The notes under the pieces are model-generated. The model was not told the DNA's origin and searched no databases. It worked only from the letters and a program-made list of their open reading frames with translations. Of a DNA stretch of 64,000 bases, positions 47,427-58,547 are shown piece after piece (the stretch's first letter is position 1; every line of letters begins with the position of its first letter). The stretch comes from Kalaharituber pfeilii (lineage: Eukaryota > Ascomycota > Pezizomycetes > Pezizales > Pezizaceae): assembly GCA_015179045.1 (NCBI GenBank), contig WHUZ01000007.1, positions 1,662,501-1,726,500 of the forward strand. Reading direction: 5' to 3'. A program made the position numbers and the translations under genes.

Positions 47427-47714
47427 TAACAATAATCAAACAATGCTGCTAACTTCTGAATCCAAACACATCCATCCTTATGGTATAGTCATCAAATTAC
47501 TTCGCTCAGCCTTAGGCGGGATATTACTGACATGTATATGTACGTCAATATTACATCCTTCCTTTTGTAACAATAATCAAACACATGCTGCTAACTTCTG
47601 AATGAAAAATTCCAAACTTATATTATAGTCATCAAATTACTTCGTTCAGCCTTAGGCAAGCAGGGCGGGATATTACGGACGTGCATATGTACGTCAATAT
47701 TACATCCTTCCTTT
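47427..47714. repeat. two tandem copies of a 141-147-bp unit
   Basis: Copies at about 47427-47567 and 47568-47714. Each starts TAACAATAATCAAACA, contains GCTGCTAACTTCTGAAT and TTAGGC, and ends ACGTCAATATTACATCCTTC. The second copy has a small insertion. Non-coding. Confidence 0.8.
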
Positions 47715-48290
47715 CCGCTGTCAAATAGCTGGGCAGCTACCCTGATTACGTCTCCAAACAAGGCTGTATCGGCCTGCTGCGCGGCCAATATTCAAATACT
47801 AATTCTTGTTTCCTGCACCATCTCCCCCCCGAGCGCGGAAACAACAAAAATCGCTGTCATCAAGTGCAATTACACCAAAATCAACCTTCTCACAGGTAAT
47901 GGTAACACTGAATTGAGGCCTTCCCTGAGCTTCAGTCACGACTTCAATATCATTATCAAATTAAATAGGGCTATGAACTTGAAACATGAATCTTCTGGAA
48001 AGTGCTCAGCAGCACAAATAATACCCCCATTCTCTAGGCGATTTCTAACCACATAATGCGCGGAATGCATTCCCTCAGCCGTTGCCTTTCTCTTCCCTTT
48101 TTGTATCATGCAGGTACCCCCTGTCCAATTCTGTATCTTGAATTATAAAGTCCCCATCCCTTGGAGCTCTGCTTCCATCTCCAAACCAAAGCCAAACATC
48201 TTGATATTCACACGAGCGTCTATAGCTAAGTCTCAACTCACATCCACAATTGTCTCTCCCTCCGGACCCCACTACCACTCAAACCCCAAA
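47715..48290. other. upstream region of the Dabb gene
   Basis: No gene recognised; the part next to 48291 is pyrimidine and A rich and presumably contains the Dabb promoter. Confidence 0.4.
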
Positions 48291-48945
48291 ATGTCCAATA
48301 CGTGCGTCCCCTCATATGCGGCGGAAAACGGCGACGGTAAAGCCGGCCCCGCCCCATGCACAGCTCCGATCCCTAGTGATGGGTTGGTGTATCATCTGCT
48401 TTTGCTCAGGTTCCCGAAGACGACTCCTAGGGAACAGATTAAATTGGTTTGATCGCATCTCCCGTACCCCCACTCTAAAAGTTCCCTTTCCATGGCTTCC
48501 CCTGTTGAGGGAAACCATGCCACACTAAATATGTATATCTGTTCGAGTACTAAAGCTGGGGAAACCGGTTAAATGAAGATATTCTCCGCCTTCGTCGGCC
48601 TGCAATCCACATGCCTCAATCCTGAAGGCAAACCATATATCCATTCCATTCGTGTCGGGGCCAATAACTCTCCCGAGCCATTTAGCGTAACTGCCCGCTG
48701 TCTTTCTATCCTTTCTCCCAGCAGTCAACTCAATATCAAGTACAAGTATATACTTACATATACACTACTTTTAGGGCGGCACCACACACGGAGTCGTCAT
48801 GACATTCTCCTCGACCGAAGACCGAGATTACTACGTTAACGATGACCCCGTGCATAATGAGTTCAAGAAGGTTTTGGCGCCATTTGTGGACCCGCCGCCA
48901 GAGGGGAGCTTCAGGGTGGTGGATTTTACGGACGGGGAACTTTAG
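48291..48945 (+). CDS. stress-responsive A/B-barrel (Dabb) domain protein
   Basis: Small ferredoxin-like barrel protein; members form dimers and include stress proteins and polyketide cyclases, so the exact role is open. Exons 48291-48446, 48579-48686 and 48775-48945 give 144 residues with all phases zero. The Dabb signs are LVYHLLLLRFPKTTPREQI (first strand and helix), LNPEGKPYIHSIRVGANNSP and THGVVMTFSSTEDRDYYVND followed by DPVHNEFKKVLAPF and the final strand VVDFTDGEL. An N-terminal extension of about 32 residues precedes the domain. The first acceptor (TGAAG at 48578) is the weakest splice call, chosen because it restores phase and family order. Lies inside the 16-kb segment that splits ALG1, 2.3 kb from the siderophore transporter. 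Confidence 0.75.
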
Positions 48946-51268
48946 ATGCTAAGAGGGAAGGGATTGGTTATATATCTGAAACAAACACGAGTGCTTTGGA
49001 AGACTAGCAGAACGGGAGCAAATTGTATCTCACTTTAGTTGAAGGTGCTAGAATGAAGTGGGTCGCTGCTGGAGACTATGAATAGAATATGGTTTGAATA
49101 TTAAAGAGAATTACGATGTATGAGTACATTATTTTACATGTACACCAGCGCATACTTAGTCAGCTCCTTTTTAACTTTGTCTACAATAGCATCTAGCTCC
49201 AGTTGGTACATGAATATTTCAACATAACGTCCCTACCATGAACAACAACCAAATATCCACCAATTCCCAGTTTGGTAAGGAATCTGCACATATAATTATA
49301 GTACTGTACTTCCACCAGTAGGCCTGCTGATTCAAATATCATGCTGTTGTTACCTGTCTTGACTAAAACCATGAGCAGGTTGCAACTCCGTTCTTGACGC
49401 TACATTTTACATGAACAAAAAATCCAAACTCACATCCAACTACCAAACTCGGCATACTATATCGACGTATTGAGAGTCTTTACAGCGTCCCTAGGTACAA
49501 TAGCGCTGGCCAAATAGAAAGCTTCAAAACCCAGGTAATGGTTAATTAGTCAACCACCAGTTTACAAATGTAATTACACAGCTCCGTTCCGAAAAGAGAC
49601 TGTAGAGTCAATAGACATTAAAATGAGTTGAATTTCAATCGTGAACAATGCTGCATTCACACTCAACGTTTGAATGTGCCTGTGAACTGAATGCTGCGCG
49701 AACACGGACGGTGCAAAAATCCGTCAGTACTTTTATTTGGATCAGCAGTGTGGCAGATATGAGCCCCCTAGAATATAGAAGTTATTAGATCAGGACATAC
49801 GCACCTTGAAACGCAGGCCACCTATAAGAAGCAGATTGTTCCACTGCAATATATAACCATCCTGGTAAGGCCGCATTCCTGCCGTCTCAGGCCTTCGGCT
49901 AGCGAGAATATTCCAGAATGTGACTGCAACTCAAAGGCATCTTCTGGAGAGCTCTCCCCTCACAATGGCGGAATGAATAAGAAAAAAGTTCGCCAGACTT
50001 TTGGCCATTAAACCATGTCGTGTTCTCGAGCTCCATAGCAGCTGGGTACGTAACTGCGAACTGCACGTGAGTACCTTGGCGCTGCATAATTCGCCAGACT
50101 TTCCGGCACCCCCGAGTACTCGCTGGTTCGCAAAGTATTGGAACTCTACATAAAACGTATGCTCTAATTCGCCTTTTGGAAGAAGTGCAAAGTGGCTTAA
50201 ATTTGCCTCTATTCCAAAGAGCGAAATAGCGCATACGATTTATGCAGCATTCCAATACTTTCCAAACCAGCGAGTACAACGAAGGAGATTTGCTCTATTT
50301 GTATAATAATTGTACCATCTGCATCTGTCGTGTCGCTCCATCGAGACAATGTATGAAGACTAGCTGTTGTCGATTTTCTGAACATTCGATCACTTCTTTC
50401 CTCCGCAGCAATAGGGATTTTACTGCTACGATGTTTTACTAGTACTAGTAGTATCCTTTAGGACCAACTGCATTCCTTCTTCTGCATGAAGGTCTAAAGA
50501 CATATTGAAACTCAATCCTGCTTGCCTATGCTGTACAGCATCTTCTACTGCTTGCTGATACTCCATATACGACGTTTTGCTAGATATATAAGAAGACATC
50601 CCCCCCGTGGCCTAGTTCCAGCTGCGGTTTAACGGAACATGCTTGGCGCTACAACCGACTGCCAAAGTGGGTAATGCAACGGGATTGGCAAAGAACTCTG
50701 ATTGGCAGCCCAAACAACTTTCATTCCTATACAATTTACTTGTCCTGTTCACGCGCCCTCTTATCCCAGATCACGAAGGTAATTGCTGTGAAATTTCACA
50801 AGAATAGTATGCTACGTCGCAGTAGTATGATATCTGATTTAAAGTTTTTGGCGAATCTCTATTAATATTCTTGCATATCTCATGATGCCATTGTTCATTT
50901 TTCCTGTGATATCTTCAAGCCTATTTATTTCCAGATCCAATTCCACCTCAACTTCTAACCCATCATTAAGCGCAACTAATACTTGAGAGGAAAATAATAA
51001 AATTGGGGGTATGACTTTTCTAACCCTGGCTCTAATACGACCTTTAAACCCATCTCTCCACGTACAGAAAGAAAATACATGAAAAATGTAATACGTATCC
51101 TCTAACCCAGTTACTCAACAAAAAGCGGTGAACGAAACAACATAGCAAGACGGTAAGCATGCTCCTGAAATGTAGGAACATGAGAATGAATAAGAGAGAG
51201 AAAAGCAAAAGCCTGAAACCTAGTTGAATGATAACCAAGAGTAGACATCTAGAGTTGACATTGGAACA
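48946..51268. other. intergenic with a hairpin repeat
   Basis: Between the 3' ends of the Dabb gene and the siderophore transporter. Contains the hairpin at 50116-50277 and short TACTAG-rich sequence near 50440-50455. No gene recognised; the 126-codon frame at 49899-50279 (minus) is produced by the hairpin region and has no family match. Confidence 0.45.
50116..50277. repeat. hairpin-forming inverted repeat
   Basis: Left arm from 50116 (GTACTCGCTGGTT, then AAAGTATTGGAA) and its inverted copy ending at 50277 (TTCCAATACTTT, then AACCAGCGAGTAC). Arms are about 60 bp with several mismatches around a 40-bp loop. Probably a small MITE; no coding capacity. Confidence 0.7.
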
Positions 51269-53395
51269 CTACTGTTCGGCTTCGGTAACTTCAACCGGCT
51301 CTGGTTCTCCCGGTTGGGTATTGTCAGTTGACTCGGATTTGTCGGTATGGACGTTCCCAATAACAATTCCCCTGACGTTATGGAAGTTGACCTTGGTGAG
51401 ATCATAATTCTTCATCCAGAGACCAAGAGGAACCATTGGGACCTACGAGAAAGAGGCTAGTTAACAAGTACAAACGATAGCGAGTAGAACTCCGGGAATT
51501 CGGGACGCGCAAAGTTAACTTACAGCTGCACAACAAGCAACAATCAGTTGAATTCTATAGACGTCAGAGTAAGCCTTGTTGATGGCAATCCTTTCCGGAG
51601 ATCCCATGGGGTAGGAAAGAGCAGCAAAGTAGTTTCCGTAAATCACATTGACCTGGTCAGCGGCACTTGTGTTGGCCAACGCATCCCTCAAATATCCAGG
51701 AAGCAAGTTAGCCCAGATGGCACCAGTCACAGCATTTCCAACTGCACCCCCAACAGAAGTGAAGGTTAGGAACATAGCAGTCGCAATGGCAACATCCTGG
51801 TGCTTGCAAGCAGCTTGAAGTCCGACCTGTGCTGGCACATTGATAGTACCGCCACCGATCCCGGTGAAGACTTGAGCGATGACAATTTGTGCGGTCGTGG
51901 CGGAGGAGGTGCGGAAAGCAATCATGAGACCGTAACCTAGAACGTAGAGTGGAATACCTGACATCATCCACCACTTGTAGTGACCGGTGTATTTAATGAC
52001 GAGAGAAATGATGATTGACATTGTGGAAGAAGAGAAGGTGAAGGTGTTGGCGATATTGCCAGCTTCAGTGACAGTGTAGTTGCGAACAACCTGTAGCCAG
52101 GTATAGAAATAGGCGCCAGGAAGGTAGTATACAAAGAAGTAGAAAAATCCGAGAGCACAGGCAGAACCAATTCTGAAACCATCAGTCATGTTGGAAAAAG
52201 TGCGAGTCGATTGTACTAATACTCACGTAGGATCAGCTATAAACCTCAGACTCATCATCGGCCTGGCACACAGTTTCTTTGTGGTTTCCCAGCCCACAAA
52301 TAGCCCCAAAACAACAGCACCAAAAACGACGAGGCAAATAGTCCTTGCTGATTTCCATGGCCATGTTCCGACTGTCCCGGTCAGAGTCAAGGGGACAAGC
52401 AGCATAATTAACCCGGAAGTCAATAGTAGCAATCCCATCAAGTCCAAGTCAGTTGCAGTATTCTTGATCATTGCAAGAATGTTCATTGGCCCTCTTTCCT
52501 TTCGCTTGATCAAACCCATCTTCTTCGCACGGTGCTGATTGGCGAAAAGGGAGGCGAGTAGCGGAAAATAGGCAACTGGATATATAATAGCCCACATTCC
52601 GTATCCCCATCTCCAATTGCTCTCAGGGCCAACGGCTTCGGCAAAAGGAGGCCCAGCCCAGGTAGTGAATAGGTATGGAAGATCCGGGAGGGAGGAGAAA
52701 AGTGCACGGTTCAGCAAAGACGTAGAATCTGCAATGAAGATTTGCGTGAAAATGATAATACCAGTGGACCCAGCAGAAGAGAAAATGGAGGAGGCGGCGC
52801 TGCAAATGATGGAACGTTAGTTTTGGAGTTACCATATTAGGAGAGCGGAGTTCACATGCTATGTATCTACGTTATTGGAAGCAGCCTTCATGATAAAACC
52901 AAGGATCAATAAGAACAGTGAGATGGAAAGTGCCTCGACTCGACCAAAAACATCTGCAATCTTAGCAACCGGAGGCTTAACAGAAGCAGCAAGAATGCTG
53001 GTAACGACGCCGACAGTTGACAGGAGACTGTGGAGTTTGAACGCGGATGTTGCAGCAGGGGTATAGGCTAAACATCTCCGTTAATGCTTTATTCCCAAAC
53101 CCAGAGCCTCTCTGATGAACTCACCGTTAGTGGTCATAACCTCTAACGACGCCATTATGGAGCCTAAAAGGAGACTGCATTGATAAGCTCATTCAGTTTC
53201 CAACAACTTCTATTTCAGAAATATCATGCCTTACCCAACATATGCAATGATAAGACCCCATTTTCCCCAGGCTTGTGCCAAAGCCTCGACTTTGGCAACA
53301 CCCTCCTGCGCCTCCTCACTGGAATAGCTGGAACTCTCCAGGTCCCTATGCTCAACATCCGAGTCGGTAACCGGTCCAAGCTCTTTTGACGGCAT
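51269..53395 (-). CDS. siderophore iron transporter (MFS, SIT/ARN family)
   Basis: Predicted multi-pass plasma- or vesicle-membrane carrier that imports ferric siderophores by proton symport. Exons 53395-53235, 53174-53125, 53067-52860, 52799-52227, 52172-51524 and 51442-51269 give 604 residues, the family size. Landmarks: the substrate-family form of MFS motif A, KPPVAKIADVFGRVEA; SAGSTGIIIFTQIFIADS; LLNRALFSSLPDLPYLFT; WRWGYGMWAIIYP; and late GLQAACKHQDVAIATAM. The rest is hydrophobic helices, 12-14 expected. Intron 3 is GC-AG (ATA|GCATGT): using it gives NNVDTYAASSIFSSAG, whereas reading on hits a stop. The tail is acidic. Three ATCTGATAA sites lie 961-1050 bp upstream, consistent with iron-responsive GATA control. 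No siderophore synthetase is in the window, so it may take up foreign siderophores. Specificity cannot be read from sequence. Confidence 0.9.
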
Positions 53396-56300
53396 CGTAA
53401 CAACAGCTACCAGCTACTGGATTGGGGTTGTCGTTTTCTGGATGAATTTGATGTGTTGTGAGTTAGCAATGAGAACACCGATTAGTAGCAGAGAACATTT
53501 ATTATGGTCAGTATCTAAGCTGCAATCTGCAGAGGATGCGACGGCCATAAATATATATATTGAATTGTTCACCGCGTATGGAACCCAGCAGAATGGTTCT
53601 ACTCGCAGGAAATATATTGGTGGTAAGTGGGAACGCTTCTCAGGAGCATGAACTATATTGCCGAAGCAGGGGCGAGAGCTGTAGGTAATCCAATTGGGTG
53701 TTAAAACAGATTGCAACCCGATCATCCCACAACAAACTAGTCTAGTGCCTACGAAGATAACGGAGTGCGAGAAGAGCAGAGACGCAAACAGGCGATCCCA
53801 TGTTCCTAGGTTGTGCTTCACTACCCCCCACTGCAGGTGTCGGCACCGGACTCCAATTTGGTTGCCATCGCTTTCACCCTTGCTCTTTTTTGCGGCCCGA
53901 CTGATTTTACTTTTTTTCCAAACTCTTCTCACTTTGCCAGAGCAAGGTTTACCATTACGCGAGCATGAGGCAAATCTCTTCATTGCTGTTATGAATAAAA
54001 TTGACAAAGTATATGGTGCTTAGTCTATGCTGATTTTGGCTCCATGCCCATATATGCATAGTTATCTAGGTCTGCTACATGCAAGTATGTCTTGAATTCC
54101 ATCTCAGTTGATCTGCTGATTTTATCTCATTGACGTCAACCATGGCAGGTATTCACTGCATCCTCACAATTGACAAACATGTATACTCTGAAAAAAATGA
54201 AATTGCTGATATTCGATTCACTCAAGAGGTAAGAATGCGCAGAGATTATAAATGAGAAATAGGATAGATGCTGCCAATATTGCAATTCCTTGCACCTAAC
54301 ATTTTGGGCAGCAAAATTCAGCAGGTGATGTCATTCAGGACCAGACATGTGCCAATTATCAGATCGGGAGCTGCCATGTTGATCTGATAAAATCGCTCAT
54401 ATGACTAGGCGCCACAGTGAGAACTAGGAAAATTTTTTATCAGATCTAACCTTACTTTAACGTGCATGTGGAGAACTCATGCGTGGGATGGCACTACCCA
54501 CGCAGAAGGCACCGCACCAACAAGGGCCAGGATGCACGGAACGACATATGCGGCGGCATTAAGTTCTTGATATAAAAAAACAGAACAAGTGACATTCCCA
54601 CGTCACGAATTGCTAGTGAATACAATACTGTGCTACTATGGTAAATTGTGACTTGATAATTCTTGATTCTCCAGTCATCTCAATTTGATTGCCGGATCCC
54701 CATTATGATATTACTGGAAAGGTCATGAACTTTACCGCCTCTCGCCCAGATTCAGAACTTCCGGCTAGCCTAGAAGTAAACCCGCTTTGATTAACAAGGG
54801 TGCTCAGATAAGCTACATCACAGTCTTAAACCACCTGCATCATGCCATGCAAGTTATCAACACTGCAGAAATGAGGATCGCAAAATTAGTATTTGGTTCA
54901 GATCTGGGTTCCCACCATTACGATGCATGTTTGCAATTTTTCCTCGACTAACCACTCAGGATGTCACTCCTCTACAGTATATACCTAAGTCACTCTCCGC
55001 AAAAACATCATAATATAGGTCGTGCTATCTGCGTAACAACCAAGTGCAATGGTTGTACGGCTGCCGAACACAGAATTATGATTTACATGTACTTACATAT
55101 ACCTATGCAAATGGTTACTATGCATACAGGCACATGGTATGCAAGCCATGCAGCATCTTTAATTGAGTATCACCAGCGACTCTGAGAATCGATTGTCTAA
55201 TGGGGATCACAACCGCACTGGTCGGCGAGTAAACAAGCTCTTTAGCTAAACTGTGGCATTGGCTGTTTTGGTTTAGGTGCTTGGGTGCAGAGAAGCACTA
55301 CGGTAGAATTTGTTAATGGTACTAAAGTAATCAGTAGGTGAAGCTGGAATTTGAATCTGTGTGGGGGCATCTCCTGGTTTCGCTAATAGCTCCTTTGGAA
55401 CTAATAGTCTGGGCACGAGAACACCTTGGAACTACTTTACAGGATATGCGATGTGGATTGAAGTTCATTCCGAGTGCAGTATGGTGCATGTCATAAGAAT
55501 ACAGGCTAACAATCAGACATGTAGGACAGAGATCGCTGCGCGATTGCAAAGCTAAGGCCTGTTGCACATGAGTTGGCCAAACAATATTCTTGCCAATATG
55601 TAAACACTGACTATGGCTAGCGATGTTGCGCTGCACAAGGACCTGAAAAGTCAATACTCTTTTAGTGCACGACCCACCGGCCTAGAATTTTCTCGGTTGG
55701 TGGAAAGTCGTACGATAAGCGATGGTGACTCGGTCTCGATTATGGACGTAGAAGGGAGGCAGGGGAGTTGGTGTGCCTATGATACACGAAAAGGCTCAGC
55801 TGGCCATACTTGGGCGTACAAAGTACAGTACGCCGTAACTTCGTTCCATCGTGGCACTAGGGAGGCATATAATTGAGCAATATTAACGCAGATCTCTTGT
55901 CAGATCCTAGAGCATTAGGTTTGCCTTATTGCTTACCTCAATTCCTTTCATATTCAAGACCAATGAATCGCGCAAACAAATGTTTGCTCAGTCTTATAAC
56001 TATGATATATTAGCAGGAGCCTAAGCATATTGGGCTGGGCTACGTAATCTTCCCCGGCGCCTCCTCTGTTATTTAACATACCGATATAGAGCAGTGGTGG
56101 GGATGATTTGACCTCCTGTTTTCGTACCCAGAATGCTCCAGCAACTAGAGATAAATCTGAGGGCTAGAAAACTGATCATCTGATAACACAACTGCTGCCA
56201 CAACTTGAGCAGCGAACTAGCTATAGCTTGTTATGTCTACATCTTATTTCGCGTCCATGCACCAAATACTTATTTACAGCAGGGTTTTTACCGGAATCTC

Positions 56301-56727
56301 TAAGCGTTCCAAATCACCTACTAGTGGTAAGTATAGTGTGCAATTTATCAATCCTAACCCTTGATCACAGTTTCTGTGAGCGTTCGGCGTAGACGGACTG
56401 TTATTATGATACCACTTGACTACATGGCATGGTCTACCCCTCCTTTGGTACCACCCACTTTTTTAGAGATAAAAGAGCGATCTCGTTCATTCTTACCCTA
56501 CTCGGCCACATTTGCAGGTCATGTCAGTTGGCTTCAAATGGGTCGCATATATAGAATACGTGCCCTAACAGCGGGACACCTACAGACAAGACTAGCACTA
56601 TTGTATATATCTTCATGATCCATGGCCTTGCATTACATCAATGTATATGGAGTACACGGTGGGCCTAAAGGATTTTCTCTTGTTCACTCGATGCAAGCAT
56701 TATATCTTGCCACATGAATTATAAGTA
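53396..56727. other. upstream region of the transporter and gene-poor DNA
   Basis: Contains the GATA-type sites at 54356-54445 and one more ATCTGATAA at 56178-56186. Otherwise AT-rich with short open frames (largest 85-109 codons) and no recognised family. Confidence 0.45.
54356..54445. promoter_or_regulatory. three ATCTGATAA sites (siderophore-GATA-factor type)
   Basis: TTATCAGAT at 54356-54364, ATCTGATAA at 54382-54390 and TTATCAGAT at 54437-54445 are the same 9-mer on the two strands. It equals the ATCWGATAA consensus I know for fungal iron repressors of the Urbs1/SRE/SreA family. The nearest downstream gene is the siderophore transporter. The sites are about 1 kb from its start, farther than usual; a long 5' leader or an enhancer-like arrangement would be needed. 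Confidence 0.6.
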
Positions 56728-57466
56728 CAGTCTAACCTTGCTATACCGGACGACTAAAAATCCGGTACTTTTCATCCGGTATAGCAAGGTTCCCGGTATA
56801 GAATAAAATGCTTGGCAGCTGTAAATGGGGATGGCAAAAATTTGCATAGAAATTACTAGAGTAGGAAATAAACAAGTGTAGCAACCATTAACTCAATCCA
56901 AGTCTAATTAATATTCATTGCTCTCACCATCTAGAAATGTGTCAAGCCTTAAAATCAAATACACAAGCATCGACTATAGCCAGAATATGCAACTCTGACT
57001 GTTTTTCTAAAAGCCTATCAATTCACACAAAAAAAGCTTCAAACTCTACAAGCATGGCTCCAGTCTTCCAGCAGCAGCAGCGACAGCAGTGGTAGCAGCA
57101 ATGGCGACAGCGGTGGCGGCAGCAGAGGTAGCAGCAGTGATAGCAGCAGCGGTGACACCAGTTTTATCGATGGCAGCAGTAATGGTGGTATCATAGCAGT
57201 GACAGCAACAGAGTGGTAAACAACCACACTAAGTGGTAAAGTGGGGTAGTCTAAGATGTATTAGTATTAGCATGTCCGGTATAGCAAATATTATTTGTAT
57301 GGAGACAGGGGGGTAGTTGTCTGGAGGTTTCTGTCCGGTCTGGTATTGTTAGGGCGCTCCGGTATAGCAAGGGAAATTTATATGGGAAATGGATGTCCGA
57401 ATCAGAGGCCATCCGGTATAGCAAGGTTTCCGGTATAGCGAGGTCCGGTATAGCAAGGTTAGACTG
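56728..57466. mobile_element. non-autonomous TIR element, 739 bp, with iterated subterminal motif
   Basis: Flanked by TA (56726-56727 and 57467-57468). Terminal inverted repeats start CAGTCTAACCTTGCTATACC on both sides. The motif CCGGTATAGCAAGG recurs several times in both orientations inside the ends, as expected of transposase-binding sites. A CAG/GCA-rich stretch lies at about 57063-57210. No transposase. Related to the 240-bp element at 28955-29194. Confidence 0.85.
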
Positions 57467-57813
57467 TACTTCGGTACTCTACATATGTACTCTACATATA
57501 CTACGTTAAACGCCGCCCCAGTCCAGTTACCTGAAGCCGCTCGCTCATCAAACGCAAGACGTGTATTGGCGGGGCCTCTGAGACCAGGTTCCTGGGTCAA
57601 TCATTAACATGCTGAGCCAAGCCGCTGGAACTAACTTTTTTCGTTGCAAGATTGTGTTGAGTAAAAAGCATTCTGTGGTGGCATTTATACAGTATTATGC
57701 TAGATTACACGCAATGTGGGATAGTAGAGGGATTTTGCAACATGCGGGTAAAGTTGTTAGAGTAATTACAAAGCACGATTATTAAGTGCAAAAATAAGTG
57801 TAACAGCAAATAG
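57467..57813. other. spacer before the ALG1 3' part
   Basis: No gene recognised. The last bases, CAAATAG, could be the original 3' splice site of the ALG1 intron. Confidence 0.4.
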
Positions 57814-58243
57814 GGATTTTGATCTTCCGATGAGGGTGGTAGATATGTTTGGCGTCGGTGTACCTGCGGCAGCGGTGGATTTCGAGGCATTGCCGGAGTT
57901 GGTAAAGACGGGTTGGTTGTGCGGGGTGGCGAGGAACTGGGGACATTGTTGACGGGTAAGCACACTTTCTTCCTCAACCACCCCCTTAGTTGTGCTTTTG
58001 TGCTCTCTTTTTGTTTATTGGACACCGTGTGCTAATGGAGGAGATATCTACATGTGTATCACCTCTTCAACCCTTCGAAACCAGAAGAACTACTGCGGCT
58101 CAAGAAGGGGCAGAGGAGGAGAAAGAGAGGAGATGGGACGGGAATTGGATAAGGCTGCGGCACCGGTATTTGGGTTTGATGGGGTGAACGGGGGAGGGGA
58201 GGCCTATGAAGTGGCGAACAGGAGGGGGCTATGCCTTTTTTAA
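57814..58243 (+). pseudogene. alg1: 3' part of the decayed ALG1 gene
   Basis: Starts DFDLPMRVVDMFGVGVPAAA, the donor-sugar binding block of ALG1 that normally follows HTSSSGL. It continues VDFEALPELV, then after a frame change GLVVRGGEELGTLLTG, a possible intron (GTAAGC at 57956), and the C-terminus RRWDGNWDKAAAPVFGFDGV, ending at TAA 58241-58243. The frame changes at about 57905 and again in the last exon. Orientation and content complement the 5' part at 40474-41795 exactly: together they cover the whole protein with no overlap. This catalytic half alone cannot function. Confidence 0.8.
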
Positions 58244-58547
58244 TTATTTTGTTTAGCGATTTCATGTTAATAATTCTTCATTTCATCTGGTGTGAGCCAA
58301 TAATAACAACCTTGGACCAGCTGGAGGAAGGAGATGGCATTTTGTTACCAAGTATATATTACCATTAGTGATGTATATGCATTAGCTATATGCATGCTCC
58401 TCAGACGTATGATATAAATTTTTCTAAAAAAAAAAAAAAAAAAATTAAATTCAAACCGAATCTAAACCTCAACCCACACACAAACATAAAAAAACAAAAC
58501 AAAAACAAAAAACCAAACCCAAATCCTAAACCCAAAGCACCTCAAAC
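58244..58547. other. short intergenic stretch
   Basis: Between the ALG1 3' relic and the 3' end of the PCI gene. A-rich, including a run near 58428-58443. Nothing recognised. Confidence 0.5.

Larger units (their letters stand above)
41796..57813. other. 16-kb segment separating the two halves of ALG1
   Basis: Outer limits are set by where ALG1 homology stops (41795) and resumes (57814). The segment begins GTACTA (counting the G at 41795) and ends CAAATAG, like a fungal intron. Joining the sides gives S-S-D-F-D-L-P-M in frame, with nothing missing. Inside are TIR elements, a Fot1/pogo transposon, a broken zinc-finger-like ORF, a Dabb gene and a siderophore transporter. I found no inverted repeat at the extreme ends, no target duplication and no DUF3435-type recombinase gene, so it is not obviously one transposable unit. 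Confidence 0.6.

Noticed and set aside
48291..53395. Siderophore or polyketide biosynthetic cluster
   Set aside because: Only a transporter and a Dabb protein are present; no NRPS, PKS, hydroxylase or acyltransferase gene is in the window.
41796..57813. Starship-type giant element
   Set aside because: No DUF3435/YR captain gene, no recognisable end repeats and no target duplication at the ALG1 junctions.
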